From: Saccoglossus kowalevskii
Lineage: Eukaryota > Hemichordata > Enteropneusta > Harrimaniidae
NCBI RefSeq assembly: GCF_000003605.2
Contig: NW_003109087.1
Location: 236,933 to 271,027 of the forward strand
Reading direction: 5' to 3'
Length of the DNA stretch: 34,095 nucleotides
Position 1 is the first letter of the stretch; every line of letters begins with the position of its first letter. The notes beneath the pieces are model-generated. The model made no database searches. It saw only the letters and a program-made list of their open reading frames with translations, and was not told where the DNA came from. Shown piece after piece: positions 1-12,800 of the stretch. The position numbers and the translations under genes are program-made.

Positions 1-185
1 GCCAAGGCGAAGGCAAAAATACTCCAAAACCCACAATAATAACGAAAACAACAACTATAAATTACTCACGTAAAAGGTAGACACACTATATATACAGCTG
101 TGTAGAAACACGGGCGCACAACGAGCGCAAAAACGCAAAACAGGCAGAAAATCGGGGAGCGCTGAAAAGCACTGCGTTCACCCGA
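1..185. repeat. Intron sequence with a dispersed-repeat end
   Basis: Intron left of copy B exon 13. Positions 152-184 match the reverse complement of 27187-27219 at 31 of 33 bases, so this is the edge of another copy of the repeat at 27.15-27.9 kb, in opposite orientation. Positions 1-151 show no coding signal. Confidence 0.6.
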
Positions 186-250
186 TTATATTATATTATA
201 TTATATTATATTATATTATACTATATTATATTATATTATATTATATTATA
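186..250. repeat. (TTATA)13 pentanucleotide microsatellite
   Basis: Thirteen 5-bp units, the eighth reading CTATA. It abuts the GTGAGT donor of copy B pentraxin exon 5, so it forms the 5' end of that intron. Confidence 0.95.
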
Positions 251-256
251 ACTCAC

Positions 257-868
257 CACACATATCAGATAGATATGTTTCATAACTACCATCAAGATCT
301 ATTTCACCCGAACTCCAAGCAAAAACGTCACCTTCTCTTTCACCATTACACTCTGCTGTGAGTTGCCCTATTTCATCGTCACTCAGAATTCCGCTCCACA
401 TATTGAAGTATGCCAGCTCTCCTTGTAATGCCTGGCTAGACTGATATCCACCACGTAAGCTGTCTTGTTCCTGGCCAAGTACCAATACACCACCTCCTCT
501 AATTATGTTGCCACTCTGAAGACCTGAACCAGACGCAGCTAAAGCACCATTGTCATATATACCCCATATGCCACCAGTAGATGACCACGTGACACACAAA
601 TGATGCCAATCATTGTCATTCACAGCAATACCAGTGTTGCGGCCACCAATCTCTCCTACGTGAACTTTCAAATCACTAGTATCGAATAGGTTGAACTCAT
701 TGGAGCCTCCACTGATAGCATAGGATAGTGGTGTCCCCTGGTTGGCTTCTGCTGTTTTTACCCACAAACAAGCTGACACGTCACTCAGTTCAGGGATGGG
801 TGTGGTAATAGCCACATCTGATGATGCATCAACAATTATTTTTTCATTGCCTGTCCATGGAACAGCAA
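257..868 (-). CDS. Copy B pentraxin domain 5
   Basis: 612 nt, phase 1-1, opening AVPWTGNEKIIVDASSD. HHLCVTWSS, GQEQDSLRGGYQSSQALQGE and NMWSGILSDDEIGQL are present. The strand segment LKVHVGEIGGRNTGIAV has diverged most from its sisters. The donor GTGAGT is followed at once by a (TATAA)n tract. A sixth module beyond the window edge is likely. Confidence 0.87.
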
Positions 869-3800
869 CTGAGGTGGAAAACAAACTTTCATTAAAAACA
901 TCTACTAATAATGTGCAAACATATCATACTCTGATTTAATGAAGAAACATGTTTCTATTCACTCACTCATTCACCTCTACTTGCAATCAATCATTTCTCA
1001 CATACTGGGTTGTTTACAGTGATGAGCAACTAGCAGACAACTTAACCATCATATTGCATAATACATTAAAATATTTCTTAAGCAAACAAAGGTAGCAACC
1101 TTTATAAAATGATGGAGTTCTAGTACACAGAATGGAATAATGTGTCAGACTCTGCTCATAGCTAAAGTGTAAAGTTGGTGAACCTGAACCACAAATTGAC
1201 AATGACATTGAACCACTGACATGTGGTACCTCGTTATAAATTACAACCACAATGTTCTAGAATGTGGTAAAGCAAACGTGCCTGTAAATGAAATAATTAA
1301 GTTGATATACGATGTGTTTAACCATCACACCATTGAGCCATCATTACAGTTTATATTAAATATTGATATATTCGAATTACAATTATGGTGTAACCAAGAG
1401 TGCTATGCTGAAAATGTATAATTATGTAGCACGATGACAGTGACATGACAATAATCACTGCAGAATATTGAATTCATTTTACTGTAGGTGTTGAAATATA
1501 ATATGAAGTATGAACAACTAGAATAGACAAATAGCTGCAAACAATTCTATGTTAACTTACAGCATACATCAGCTGGAAGAGTTTCATAACTGCCATCTAA
1601 ATCAATATCACCTGAACTCCAAGCAAACAGGTCACCTTCTGTTTCACCATTACACTCTGCTGCAAGTTGCTCTATCTCAACATCAGTCAGAATTCTGCTC
1701 CACATATTGAAGTACGCCAGTTCTCCTTTCAATGCCTGACTGGACTCATATCCGCCACGTAAGCTGTCTTGTTCTTGGCCAAGTACCAGTACACCACCTC
1801 CTCTGATTACGCTACCACTCCGAAGACCTGAACCAGATGCAGCCATAGCACCATCATCATAGATACCCCACATACCACCATTAGATGACCACGTGACACA
1901 CAAATAGTGCCAATCATCATCATTCACATCAATACCACTGTTTCCACCATCACTGTCTCGTACAACGACTCTCAAGTCAGTGGTATCGAATAGGGTGAAC
2001 TCATTATAGTTTCCACTGATAGCATAGGATATTGGTGTACCCTGGTTGGTTTCTTTTGTTTTTACCCACAGACAAGCAGAAAACTCATTAAGTTCGGGGA
2101 TGATAGTTCTAATAGCCGCGTCAGACGACGCATCAACAACTATTGTCTCATTGCCTGTCCACTGAACTGAAATTCAATTGGATTTCAATTTTTTTTTTAT
2201 TACAATGGTATTAAAGTGTGTGATACATATACTGCTAGTGGTCAATCACATGTGTAACTCGAAAAGGTGAATACAATACAATGATTATACAAAGCATTGC
2301 ATTATCGAATGTCCCTATTATTTTTTTTTTTTGGTATTAAACAGAAATATTTTGTAATGATTTATTTATTGAACTATTGTAGAAGTTAATGTCTGTGAAA
2401 GAGAAATACGTGCTACATAATATTGCAATATATTAATATTTTAACTTACAACATATATCAGCTAGAAGCGTTTCATAACTACCATCAAGATCAATATCAC
2501 CCGAGCTCCAAGCAAACAGATCACCTTCTGTTTCACCATTACACTCTGCTGCAAGTTGCCCTATTTCATCATCACTCAGAATTCTGCTCCACATATTGAA
2601 GTACGCCAGTTCTCCTTTCAATGCCTGACTGGACTCATATCCCCCACGTAAGCTGTCTTGTTCCTGGCCAAGTACCAGTACACCACCTCCGCTGATTACA
2701 TTGTCACTCTGAAGGTCTGAACCGACAGCAACCAAAACACCATTGTCATAGATACGCCACAGTCCGCCACCAGATGACCAGCTGACACACAAATGGTGCC
2801 AGTCATTATCATGTACGGAAATACCACTGTTGCCACCACCACTCTGCTTTACATAGACTTCCAAATTACTGGTATCATACAGGACGAACTCACTAAAGCT
2901 TTCACTGATAGCATAGGATAGTGGTGTCCCCTTGTTGGCTTCTTTTGTTTTTATCCACAAACAAGCTGACACGTCACTCAGCTCGGGGATGGGTGTGGTA
3001 ACAGCCACATCTGATGATGCATCAACAACTACCTTCTCATTGCCTGTCCATGGAATTTCAACTGAATAGTATATAAACAAATGTGGGTTAATTAGTAAAC
3101 ATGTAACCATAGAATTATTATTGCTTTACTCCTCACATACATCACAATTTAAATTAAAACCGATGACACAATTTGGTTACCGTGTTCTGCACATTATTAA
3201 TAATTGCTTATCATGGCTACATCTACCGTGTTATTTATTGTATCTCTCTTGATAAGTAAACACAACACCTCCATGAGCCAGAAAGAGCTAGCATTGTAGC
3301 AAACGAAAATATGGAAATGTGAAATCATTAAGCTACTCACATGTATTTAAAATCAATCATTACTAGAATACTAGATTGTTTGCAATGACCAACTGCTAAC
3401 AGAGAACAGTCATCTAGCTGCATATATTGGGGTATTTTCTCTACACAATAATACCACATGCTAATGATAACGAGTGATATACTACTCAATGAGTGTGTTT
3501 TAATACTATAATCTATCACAGAGAAGTGGCATTAGCTTTATTAAATAACTGGATTCTTGTACAAGAAACTGAACGATGTGTTAGACCGTACTTAGAATCA
3601 TAGCTAATTTGAGAAACCTGAACTAAACAATCTATACTAATTTGTGGTTCCTGATAATTTATTACAAACACAATGTTCTAGGATGTGGTAATAGGATCTG
3701 TGAATCTAAACGTTTCTCAATTGCACATACATATATACTTCTTACCTATATTGTGACGACACACATTGAATTTTTACATATAATAACTTTTAATTAAGTT

Positions 3801-6800
3801 GAGTTTGGATTTAAATGCGACGTTGCGATTTCATTGGACTTTAATTAAACTCAATTAAATTCCAATTCAACAATGAATTGTGTTTTAATTGAAGTGACTT
3901 AACATAGAAATGTTTACCTAGATTAGGGTTAGTAAAGATATGATACACTTTATATTAAATTTAATATAACTGTAACATATCTACCCCTTTGACTTAAATT
4001 CGATTAAATACTACTATAAATAATAAAAAAATATCTATTATATTTGATACTGAATATAGATATTGAAATTACAATTCTGCTGTGCACAAGAATGCTATAC
4101 TTAAATTGAAAAATTGTACATGTATGGCACTATTGCTGTGTTACAATATAATCACAGTTTTTATTGTAGGCATTGAAATATGATATGAAATATGAACAAC
4201 TAAAATAGACACAAAGATGGCAAAAGTAATATTGTAACTTACAACATACATCCGCTGGAAGAATTTCATAACGACCATCTAGATCAATATCACCCGAACT
4301 CCAAGCAAACAGATCACCTTCTGTTTCACCATTACACTCTGCTGCGAGTTGCCCTATTTCATCATCACTCAGAATTCTGCTCCACGTATTGAAGTAGGCC
4401 AGCTCTCCTTTGAATGCCTGGCTAGACTCATATCCACCACGTAAACTGTCTTGTTCCTGGCCAAGTACCAGTACACCACCTCCTCTGATTACGCTACCAC
4501 TACGAAGAGCAGAACTAGATGCAGCCAAAGCGCCATCATCATATATACCCCATAGACCACCATTAGATGACCACGTGACACATAAATGGTGCCAATCATT
4601 ATCATTCACATCAATACCACTATTGCCACCACTACTGTCTCGTACAACGACTCTCAAATCAGTGGTATCGAATAGGCTGAACTCATTATAGCTTCCACTG
4701 ATAGCATAAGATATTGGCGTGCCCTGGTTGGATTCTTTTGTTTTTACCCACATACAAGCTGATATGTCCCCCAGTTCGGGAATGGGTGTTCTAATAGCCA
4801 CGTCGGATGATGCATCAACAACTAACTTCTCATTACCGTCCCATTCAACTAATTGTAATTCAAAAAAAGGAAAAATTTCTTTAGAATTTAGCATATATGT
4901 GCACTACATATACGTTCAGTAAAATTGGTAATAGTGTTCATATACAATGCTCATTTTACTTATCACATTGAATTGATGAATTTAAATCATCAAAAAATAG
5001 GTTATTGTGTTATGGTTCATACATTGAAAGCATTAAAAACAAATTGTTCAATTGGTTACCATTATAATATGGATCTTGTAATTACATCCACTTCCTTTAA
5101 TATTCGAAACGCAATAATAATATCATAGCTTTATCATTATAGCAGACAAACGTTTCATAAGTAATAGCACCAACATGGAAACATACTTGTGCATAAATCG
5201 AGTGAAAACTTGGGTTGAATTTGCATGATTACTATTCTGCCAATATGGTAATTTGTTTTTACCCCAATTACTCACATGATTCGAGAAGTTCTTGTGTTTC
5301 AAAGCTATTGGAGACTGTGACCCCACCATCTCAATTAGTGAAGTTTAAGCTGACAAAATGTTGAAATTATAATTCAGAGGATGCTCATTAGCTAAATTAT
5401 ATGTCACGGACTGGTTACGAAGGTCGATATGGTGTGATAGACCAACCTAAATCATCAAATAAATAATACCGAGACCGTGTGTTTGGTAATGTATTTCAAC
5501 AATGTTATAGTTTGTGAAAGTGATACCAATTGTAAACATTTTATGTATGGTATGGAACACATATATCATTGTAATCGATTGCACTTTTGAGTCCCCCTCT
5601 TTTCAACTGTTGGTTTTGATTTGGAAGGACATGGTACTTATTTTTAGTGTGATCAGTGGTCCAGATGCATGTGTGGTATGACTAGGAGAATGAACACTAC
5701 TTTATTATAACAATACTTACGACATATGTCTGCTTCAAAAGCTTCAACACTGCCACCAAGAACAAGATCATCCAAACTCCAAGCAAACAGATCACCTTCT
5801 GTTTCACCATTACATTCTGCTGCAAGTTGCCCTATTTCATCATCACTAAGAATTCTGCTCCACATATTGAAGTACGTCATTTCGCCTTTCAATGCCTGGC
5901 TGGAGTCATATCCACCACCTAAGCTGTCTTGTTCTTGACCAATAATCAGGACACCACCTCCTCTGATTATGTTACCACTCTGAAGATCTAAACCAGAAGC
6001 ACCCAAAGCACCGTTGAAATATATACGCCACATACCACCATTAGACGACCACGTGACACACACATGGTGCCAGTCATTGTCATGTACGGAAATGCCACTG
6101 TTGCCACCACCACTCAGTCGTACATAGACCTCCAAATCGCTGGTGTCGTATAGAACAAATTCACTAAAGCTTCCACTGACAGCATAAGATATAGGCGTCC
6201 CCTTGTTGGTTGCTTTTGTTTTTATCCACAAACAAGTTGACAACTCTCCCATATCTGGTATGGGCGTGGCAACAGACACGTCTGATGATGCATCAACAAC
6301 TAGCTTTTGACCTCTTGCCCTTTGAACTGAAAAATAATTGTTTTGTAATATATATAATTGCTGAAATTATGTATCTATGTATCAGAACATACACATATAT
6401 TAACAATAAATCTATAAAATGACATACTGCAGGGCTAACAATAATGCTGTCATGGTCAATTAAATACTTGACCATTTGCTGCTTAATGTTATAATATTGG
6501 TCTTGTGTCACCACAAGTGGTAATATCCTGGTATTACCTTGTTTTAATTATATATAGGTATCAGCTGTAATTTGTGGGGACATTTATATTGTTTATTTTG
6601 TTCATATAATGATTGTAATTTTACAATACAATTAGTTATGTTTTACTATTGTCTTCACAGAATGTTTTAGTGATCACAGACATTATGAAGGCTTGTATTG
6701 TCATAGTTGGACGATGAGGGCGCAGAAACCGTTAGTAAAGAATCGCATGATGTGCTATAGAGGCCAAAACAATGGCATATTGTTAGTGAACTGTTCAACT

Positions 6801-9800
6801 GTGAAGTGGCATCTTGAAATCCCCTAGCATATAGTTTAATGTGACTGCTCATGAGCCAAGCGTCGAGCTGTGAAACAGTTAGAAAGGATTTCTGATGAGG
6901 TGGTTGACCAGTGATACAGCTAAGCAGACAGAAATACAGCTAAGCTGATTCACCAAAAATGTTTCATTGCATCATGTAATAAATGTAATCTCAGTGATTA
7001 GATGACCTATTGTTTACAACCTGAAGTCATTCATAGAACACTTCTATCATTAAGGAAGCCTTATATTACACAGTGAGTGTGTAAAACGTCACATAGAGGT
7101 TTTGATTAAAGAATTGATGGCAATACTAGTTTTGAATGTTCTCCTCAAAATGAATGTTCAAATTTTGTAGCCAGTGTGTGTTTGACTGATGCTATTATTA
7201 AAACAACATTAACCTTCATTATTATCACGGTAATTAAACAATTCACATTACATAATAATATAACGCCTTTGAATAACAGTATGAATCTACAGCAACATTG
7301 CATCGCCCTCACTGTGCATCCTATGTTTTATTATAAACATGGGGCCCCCTTGTGTTCATATTTGAAAATACAGGTTACACAATCTTCCAGGACAGAATGG
7401 TGACACCTTCATTTAATATTTCAACTCAATCAATATATATATAGGTATGGTGTTATCAAATCAGTATCACAAAAACAACATCAATTAGTATTATGTCATT
7501 TGTTAGTACTTATGACCAAATTTATTGTCTGCACATGAGTGAGCGAAAATTGATTTTTGTACACAGATAGCTTGAATAATTTTGACATTTTAGAAATATG
7601 TGGGTGCGTGTTCTGTAATAGAAGATCGCATTCATCCATATTTGGTTATATTAGGTGTGTTATAGAAAATGGCGCCCAACATAAAGATGAGTGGTGATTG
7701 GTCAAACACACTGTGATGCTATTGATAGTGTGTCCTCCATTGGGTAAATTACCACTGAGAACAGTCCTAAAGATTAAAAGTGAGACATAGCATTGTGAGA
7801 AAGTAGAAACCTGAGGTGATGCGGAAATAAGGGAGGAGGAGTTTTCTACTGAGATCTGGACTATGCAAAAGTGATTCTAGACTTAATGCACACAATCAGC
7901 ATACCCAGCAAGACTCTAATGGACCAGACGTGTAGAACGAATGAGAAAGAAAAAAACACGGGATGCGGGTATGCAGCTTTTTGATGATAGGTGCATAGCC
8001 ATCAATCGACCTTCTTATGAATGGTAAAGCTGACAGTCTATGTACCTGCAAAAGCTCCTCACTTGCCAAAAATATCTATATTTGTTCAAGGTATGGAAAT
8101 GCGAAGTCGCAGTTTAGTCACTATAAGTCAGTTTACCATTAATTATGCATTACTTGGTGGAATCTTATTCCAGTAAGCATACAGCATTTCATGTGGTTGG
8201 AACTCTATACAGGGTTTGTTAGATAAGTATGAACTTGTATATGTAGATACTAGTGTGTTTGCAATGCAAAATTTACATGGAGCTCAACAAAAAGTAGCGA
8301 GTCAATTGGGGACTATATTTTTTGTGAATGGGGAAATTTCAGGAAAAATTTTGAAAACAGCTGCAGTTTTCAAAACAGAGAGATTCGTTTGATAGAGTAA
8401 TTTTGCCATGGTATGCTGCAAAACAATGTGCATTTAGACTTCATACACTTAATAAATTAACCCGACATTTATATTTATAGAGCAGCAATGTTTGTGTGAA
8501 GGACGAGTCAGAACCCACAGCCAAGAAGGGAAACGCACATGGCCTTAAAGAAGCCAACCATACCATACCTGTTCAACTGAGGCGACACACATGCACAAGT
8601 CAAGAAACAAATGTCATTATTAGTTAATGCTGTGTGTTGTTCACCCAAATGAATAAGATAAAGATAGAACGAATTGAACTAAACAATCACTAAAATAGAA
8701 ATGAAAGGAATATTAAGCTTGGTGGTCAAGCAAAGCAGTCCGGTGCTACTCATGTTGTGACCAAGTAGAGATATTCAGGCAAATATATATAAAGATGCGT
8801 CTAGTGAACTAAAACTACGTTTTTCGCTTTTTTTTCAATTACCATCGTCCAGAACACATGACCAACCAAGAGCTAAATGTTTTTATATATAATGTTGTTG
8901 AAACAGTTGCCAACTAAAATGTAATATTATAGAAATGAAATCAAGGTAAATTTCCAGCTGTTTTTGGAAACTCAGCATTGGTGGTAGTTGTTTTGATGAC
9001 GATGAATATAACTACTGTACCTACTTGGAATAATGGGAGAACTATCGGTATTACTGCCAAACCAATTTAACAGTTTCTTTGCTACAAATGTTCATTCTCA
9101 TAACACACAAAACAATATACACGTTTATGGACACAGAACATCAATCCTTGATAAATCAACTACATACAATGTATCCAAAGCGTTGGTTCCAGCCCTTTAT
9201 TCCCTAACCTCACGCCCATCTGCTCGCTGGAAACACACATTCTTACACAGCCAGTTTTAAAAGTAATGCCATTCACCATAATTTGTTTTCACATTTTAAA
9301 AATTGAACAGATAATACTGACGGCGAGCCTTGGTTTAAAATTTATTTTCACATCTGCAAATACAAACCGAAAATGCCGCTGGGGTAACACCGTGAGTCAA
9401 TTGGTGCTTAAAAACATAGCAGTTACTGTGATTGCAATGCGAAGATAAAATTGAGTTTGCTAAATATCTAGTATATAAATTGCTAAATTTAAGTTTTAGC
9501 GCTATACGTCTATAAACACGGATAGCTTGAAAGCATTTAGCCTTGTCTAGCCTCTTTCTAGTCCGTTCAGAATTATGCCATAACGATTAATAAGTTATGT
9601 GCTTTCAGAATCAGTTGGACGCAGTTGGTGACATGCGTACATATAAACGACGTCCTATGTTTCAATCTGAAAACTCAGTAAAAACTGTGCATTGTTCAAC
9701 GCATACACAAATGAGTTGAATCACTGCATTATTTACATTGAAATAATGCACCATTTACGTTAAATCAGTAACGCTTTCAATTTTTCACATGATATTGCTA

Positions 9801-12800
9801 TGTAGACAAGTATAAAATTGCACTCACCTGATTCAGTTGCAGTGATCGCTTGTATAGTAGTTCTAATGGTTGGTGCAGTTGTGACTGAAACACAACACAA
9901 AATGTATATTATTAACGAATTAGATTGGGTTTATTTTTTCATTTCTAGATTATTCAAAAAGGGTTTCTACGTTTTACTGTTGATAAATGTGTGTCACGAA
10001 TTGATCAACAGTTCCTGACACATCCCAAATAAATATTTGAAGAAAATAAGAAACTAAACTATTTTCAAAATGTTTACCTTCATACACATCCCTGTAGTCT
10101 ATACATCCATCGCAATCGCAGTGATCTGGTGAAATACCGCATTGGTTTAATGGAGAACAGCAAGGTGTGACACCATGAGGATCACATTCAGCTGGGTTGG
10201 CCCCATTTGAACCTTGATGAAGTGGTCCACATTGTCCATCCTCTCGCCACGGTACGCTCTCATCTGTTACGACGAGGGTGGATTGAATTATTGCGAGAGG
10301 ACCTGCGGCGGCTGAAGCAATCAGGGTTTCCTGAACGTTGGTCATTGTTGTAGCTGTATTTTGGTCAAAATTAATAACTACATCGACACCGATACTACCA
10401 GGATAAAATCCAAGGACTTCAACACCATATAAATCTGCACTTTCTAGTGAAAAGGACGAGGTGATCTGTGAATGTAATTTAATATGAATTAAATTACATA
10501 CTTAAATCGACAATTGACTGTGAATTATTTTATGTCTGTCTTCGCTGCAATTCTGCATTTGACGATACCACGCGTTGAGAGGGGCAATTGAAAATATTTT
10601 TCGTGACTACTTACCCAGCCAATAACCAACTCCGAAAGAGTCTGAAATTCTTCCGAAGATGGGTCAACGTAAACATCACTGAATGTGGCCACCTCCCCAT
10701 TTACTGCCGTAAACGTAAAAGTTACAAAATACGACATCGTAGCTGCGAAAATAATAAAAATAAAACAAATTAAATATGTATATTCCTGTTATGCATAATA
10801 TTCAAATTGAAATTCCTATATGTAATGTAATTTGTAAAAAAAAATTACCTACTTACGTTTGCATTCTCCCTCGTGTTCATAAAATCCACTTTCGCACTGC
10901 AGAGCTAAAAACAAGTATAACACAAATTGTGTTGAATATCATAGTAAAAAGCCTTTGATACAAATTACGTATATTAATAAGACATAATGGTAATAAGATT
11001 AGATTAGCTGATGGTTGTTGACCTCAATAAACTAACCCTCATATTCGCAAATAAACGATTTCCGTCTCCAGCAGTAGTCATCGTCAAATTTCCATACTGG
11101 TTTTTTCTGTGGACGCTCCCTGATAGAATAGGAATACCAATTTTGTATTGTTAAATATTCATAGGATCAGTATGTAATAGACTAGAAATGTACGATTTGC
11201 AGGTAAGTTGACTAATAAACATATTTCATTCGCAATGTCTTGGATGGTATCCTGAAAGGTAGTTACCAACCTACCATATCTGGACACAGTCCTGCCCATT
11301 GATGTCCTGTTTCACTGTGTTACTAGGTTGCGTTACTCTTTTTCTTCCACGTTTTTCAGAATGCCACCCATCGAGGTATGTTAATGGAGTACCATCGTTA
11401 AGTTGAAACACGCCCTCTTCTTGTATATCATTTGCACCAGTCCAGTATCCATTTCCCATGGGACTCATAATACTAGGATGTGAATTGATGTATTGTCTGA
11501 TCTTCTTGTGAAGGGGAAATGAATCGATGACGAGTAGTTGTCCTCCATCGTCGTCACATATATCTCTAGCTACACTCCATTCTTCCCGTGATTCATAGAA
11601 GAATTTAAAGCAGATATTGGTTGTGGTATCACATGCTTCTATGTAAATGAAATAAAAAAAAACTATAACAACTACTAACGTGGATAATTGTTTCTGTTAA
11701 ACTGTATATATCTGGTTAGTTTTTTTAATAGTCTCTCTTTAGGGATTTTAAACGATAAGAAATTAGATATCACAACCTATTTTAATCAAAACGTCAATTA
11801 ATAATAGCAAAATATACTTACCGTCTCCAGCTTCGTTTGCCTACAAATATAGAAATAAGTATAATGTGAGTAATATTATATATTACTGCCCGAATATGAG
11901 CGTTTGTGCCCGAGCGCAGGCGATAATTTGCACGACTTTAATAACATAAAGTATACAGGGTTTATATCTTAATGTTTAAAGCTAATTCTTATTGGTAAAA
12001 AGGTGCATTTTTCATAAGCAGTAACAAAGTTTTGCTTGCAATCGCGTTAATCGATAAGTTTGGAACTGCGAATGGATATGTTTACGCATCCTGTTAACCG
12101 GCTCCCTTGACAATCTGTAGACGATAATGGCTGCAGCAGACGAAATGAACATTATGCAGTGGTTGCCAACTTGATGAAATTCGTGGACCAGCACCAGAAA
12201 ATGAAGTACTAGACGAAGTGAATGGTTTTATAAAAGCACGCCAGAAGTAAAGTACCGCTAAAACCACCGAACGTGATGTCCGTCGCTGTACCGAGTGGCT
12301 AACTCAGAATACCGGAGAATTGTGGCGCCTCGAAAACATACCACCGGTCGTGTTGAATGAGCTTCTGGGCAAATTATGGGCAGGACGGAGACGAATATGA
12401 GCCAGCTTCCCTCGTCAACATGAAGTGTAGTTTGGAGCGCTATCATCGTAGTAGTTTCTTTGATCATTGGATCTCTTTGTTGCTATTGATGACGGTCCGT
12501 ACATGGCTCACTGGACCGCAAAAAACCCCGGATGTTCATATTCTAAAGTGTGTGTTTGATTGGCGGACGGATGAAGGCATGTAATATGTAGTAAGGCTGA
12601 CTGCAGAGTTTTTTTCCGAGAAGGACGCATATAAACTTGTCGAATTTGAAACACATTTGACCAATGCATATTAGTATATACATTGAGTGGCACGAGATAT
12701 CCAAGGAATGGCATATAATTTCATTACACATAGTTTTCTTAAGATACATCGTTGACACCAGTGTGTACACAAACAAATAGGAGATAATATACTCGTACAC

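Noticed and set aside
4410-5938. Plus-strand open frames of 67-93 codons across pentraxin exons (also at 742-939 and 23553-23777)
   Set aside because: They are antisense shadows of the conserved pentraxin exons, recur at the same place in each module, and encode Ser/Pro-rich sequence with no family resemblance.
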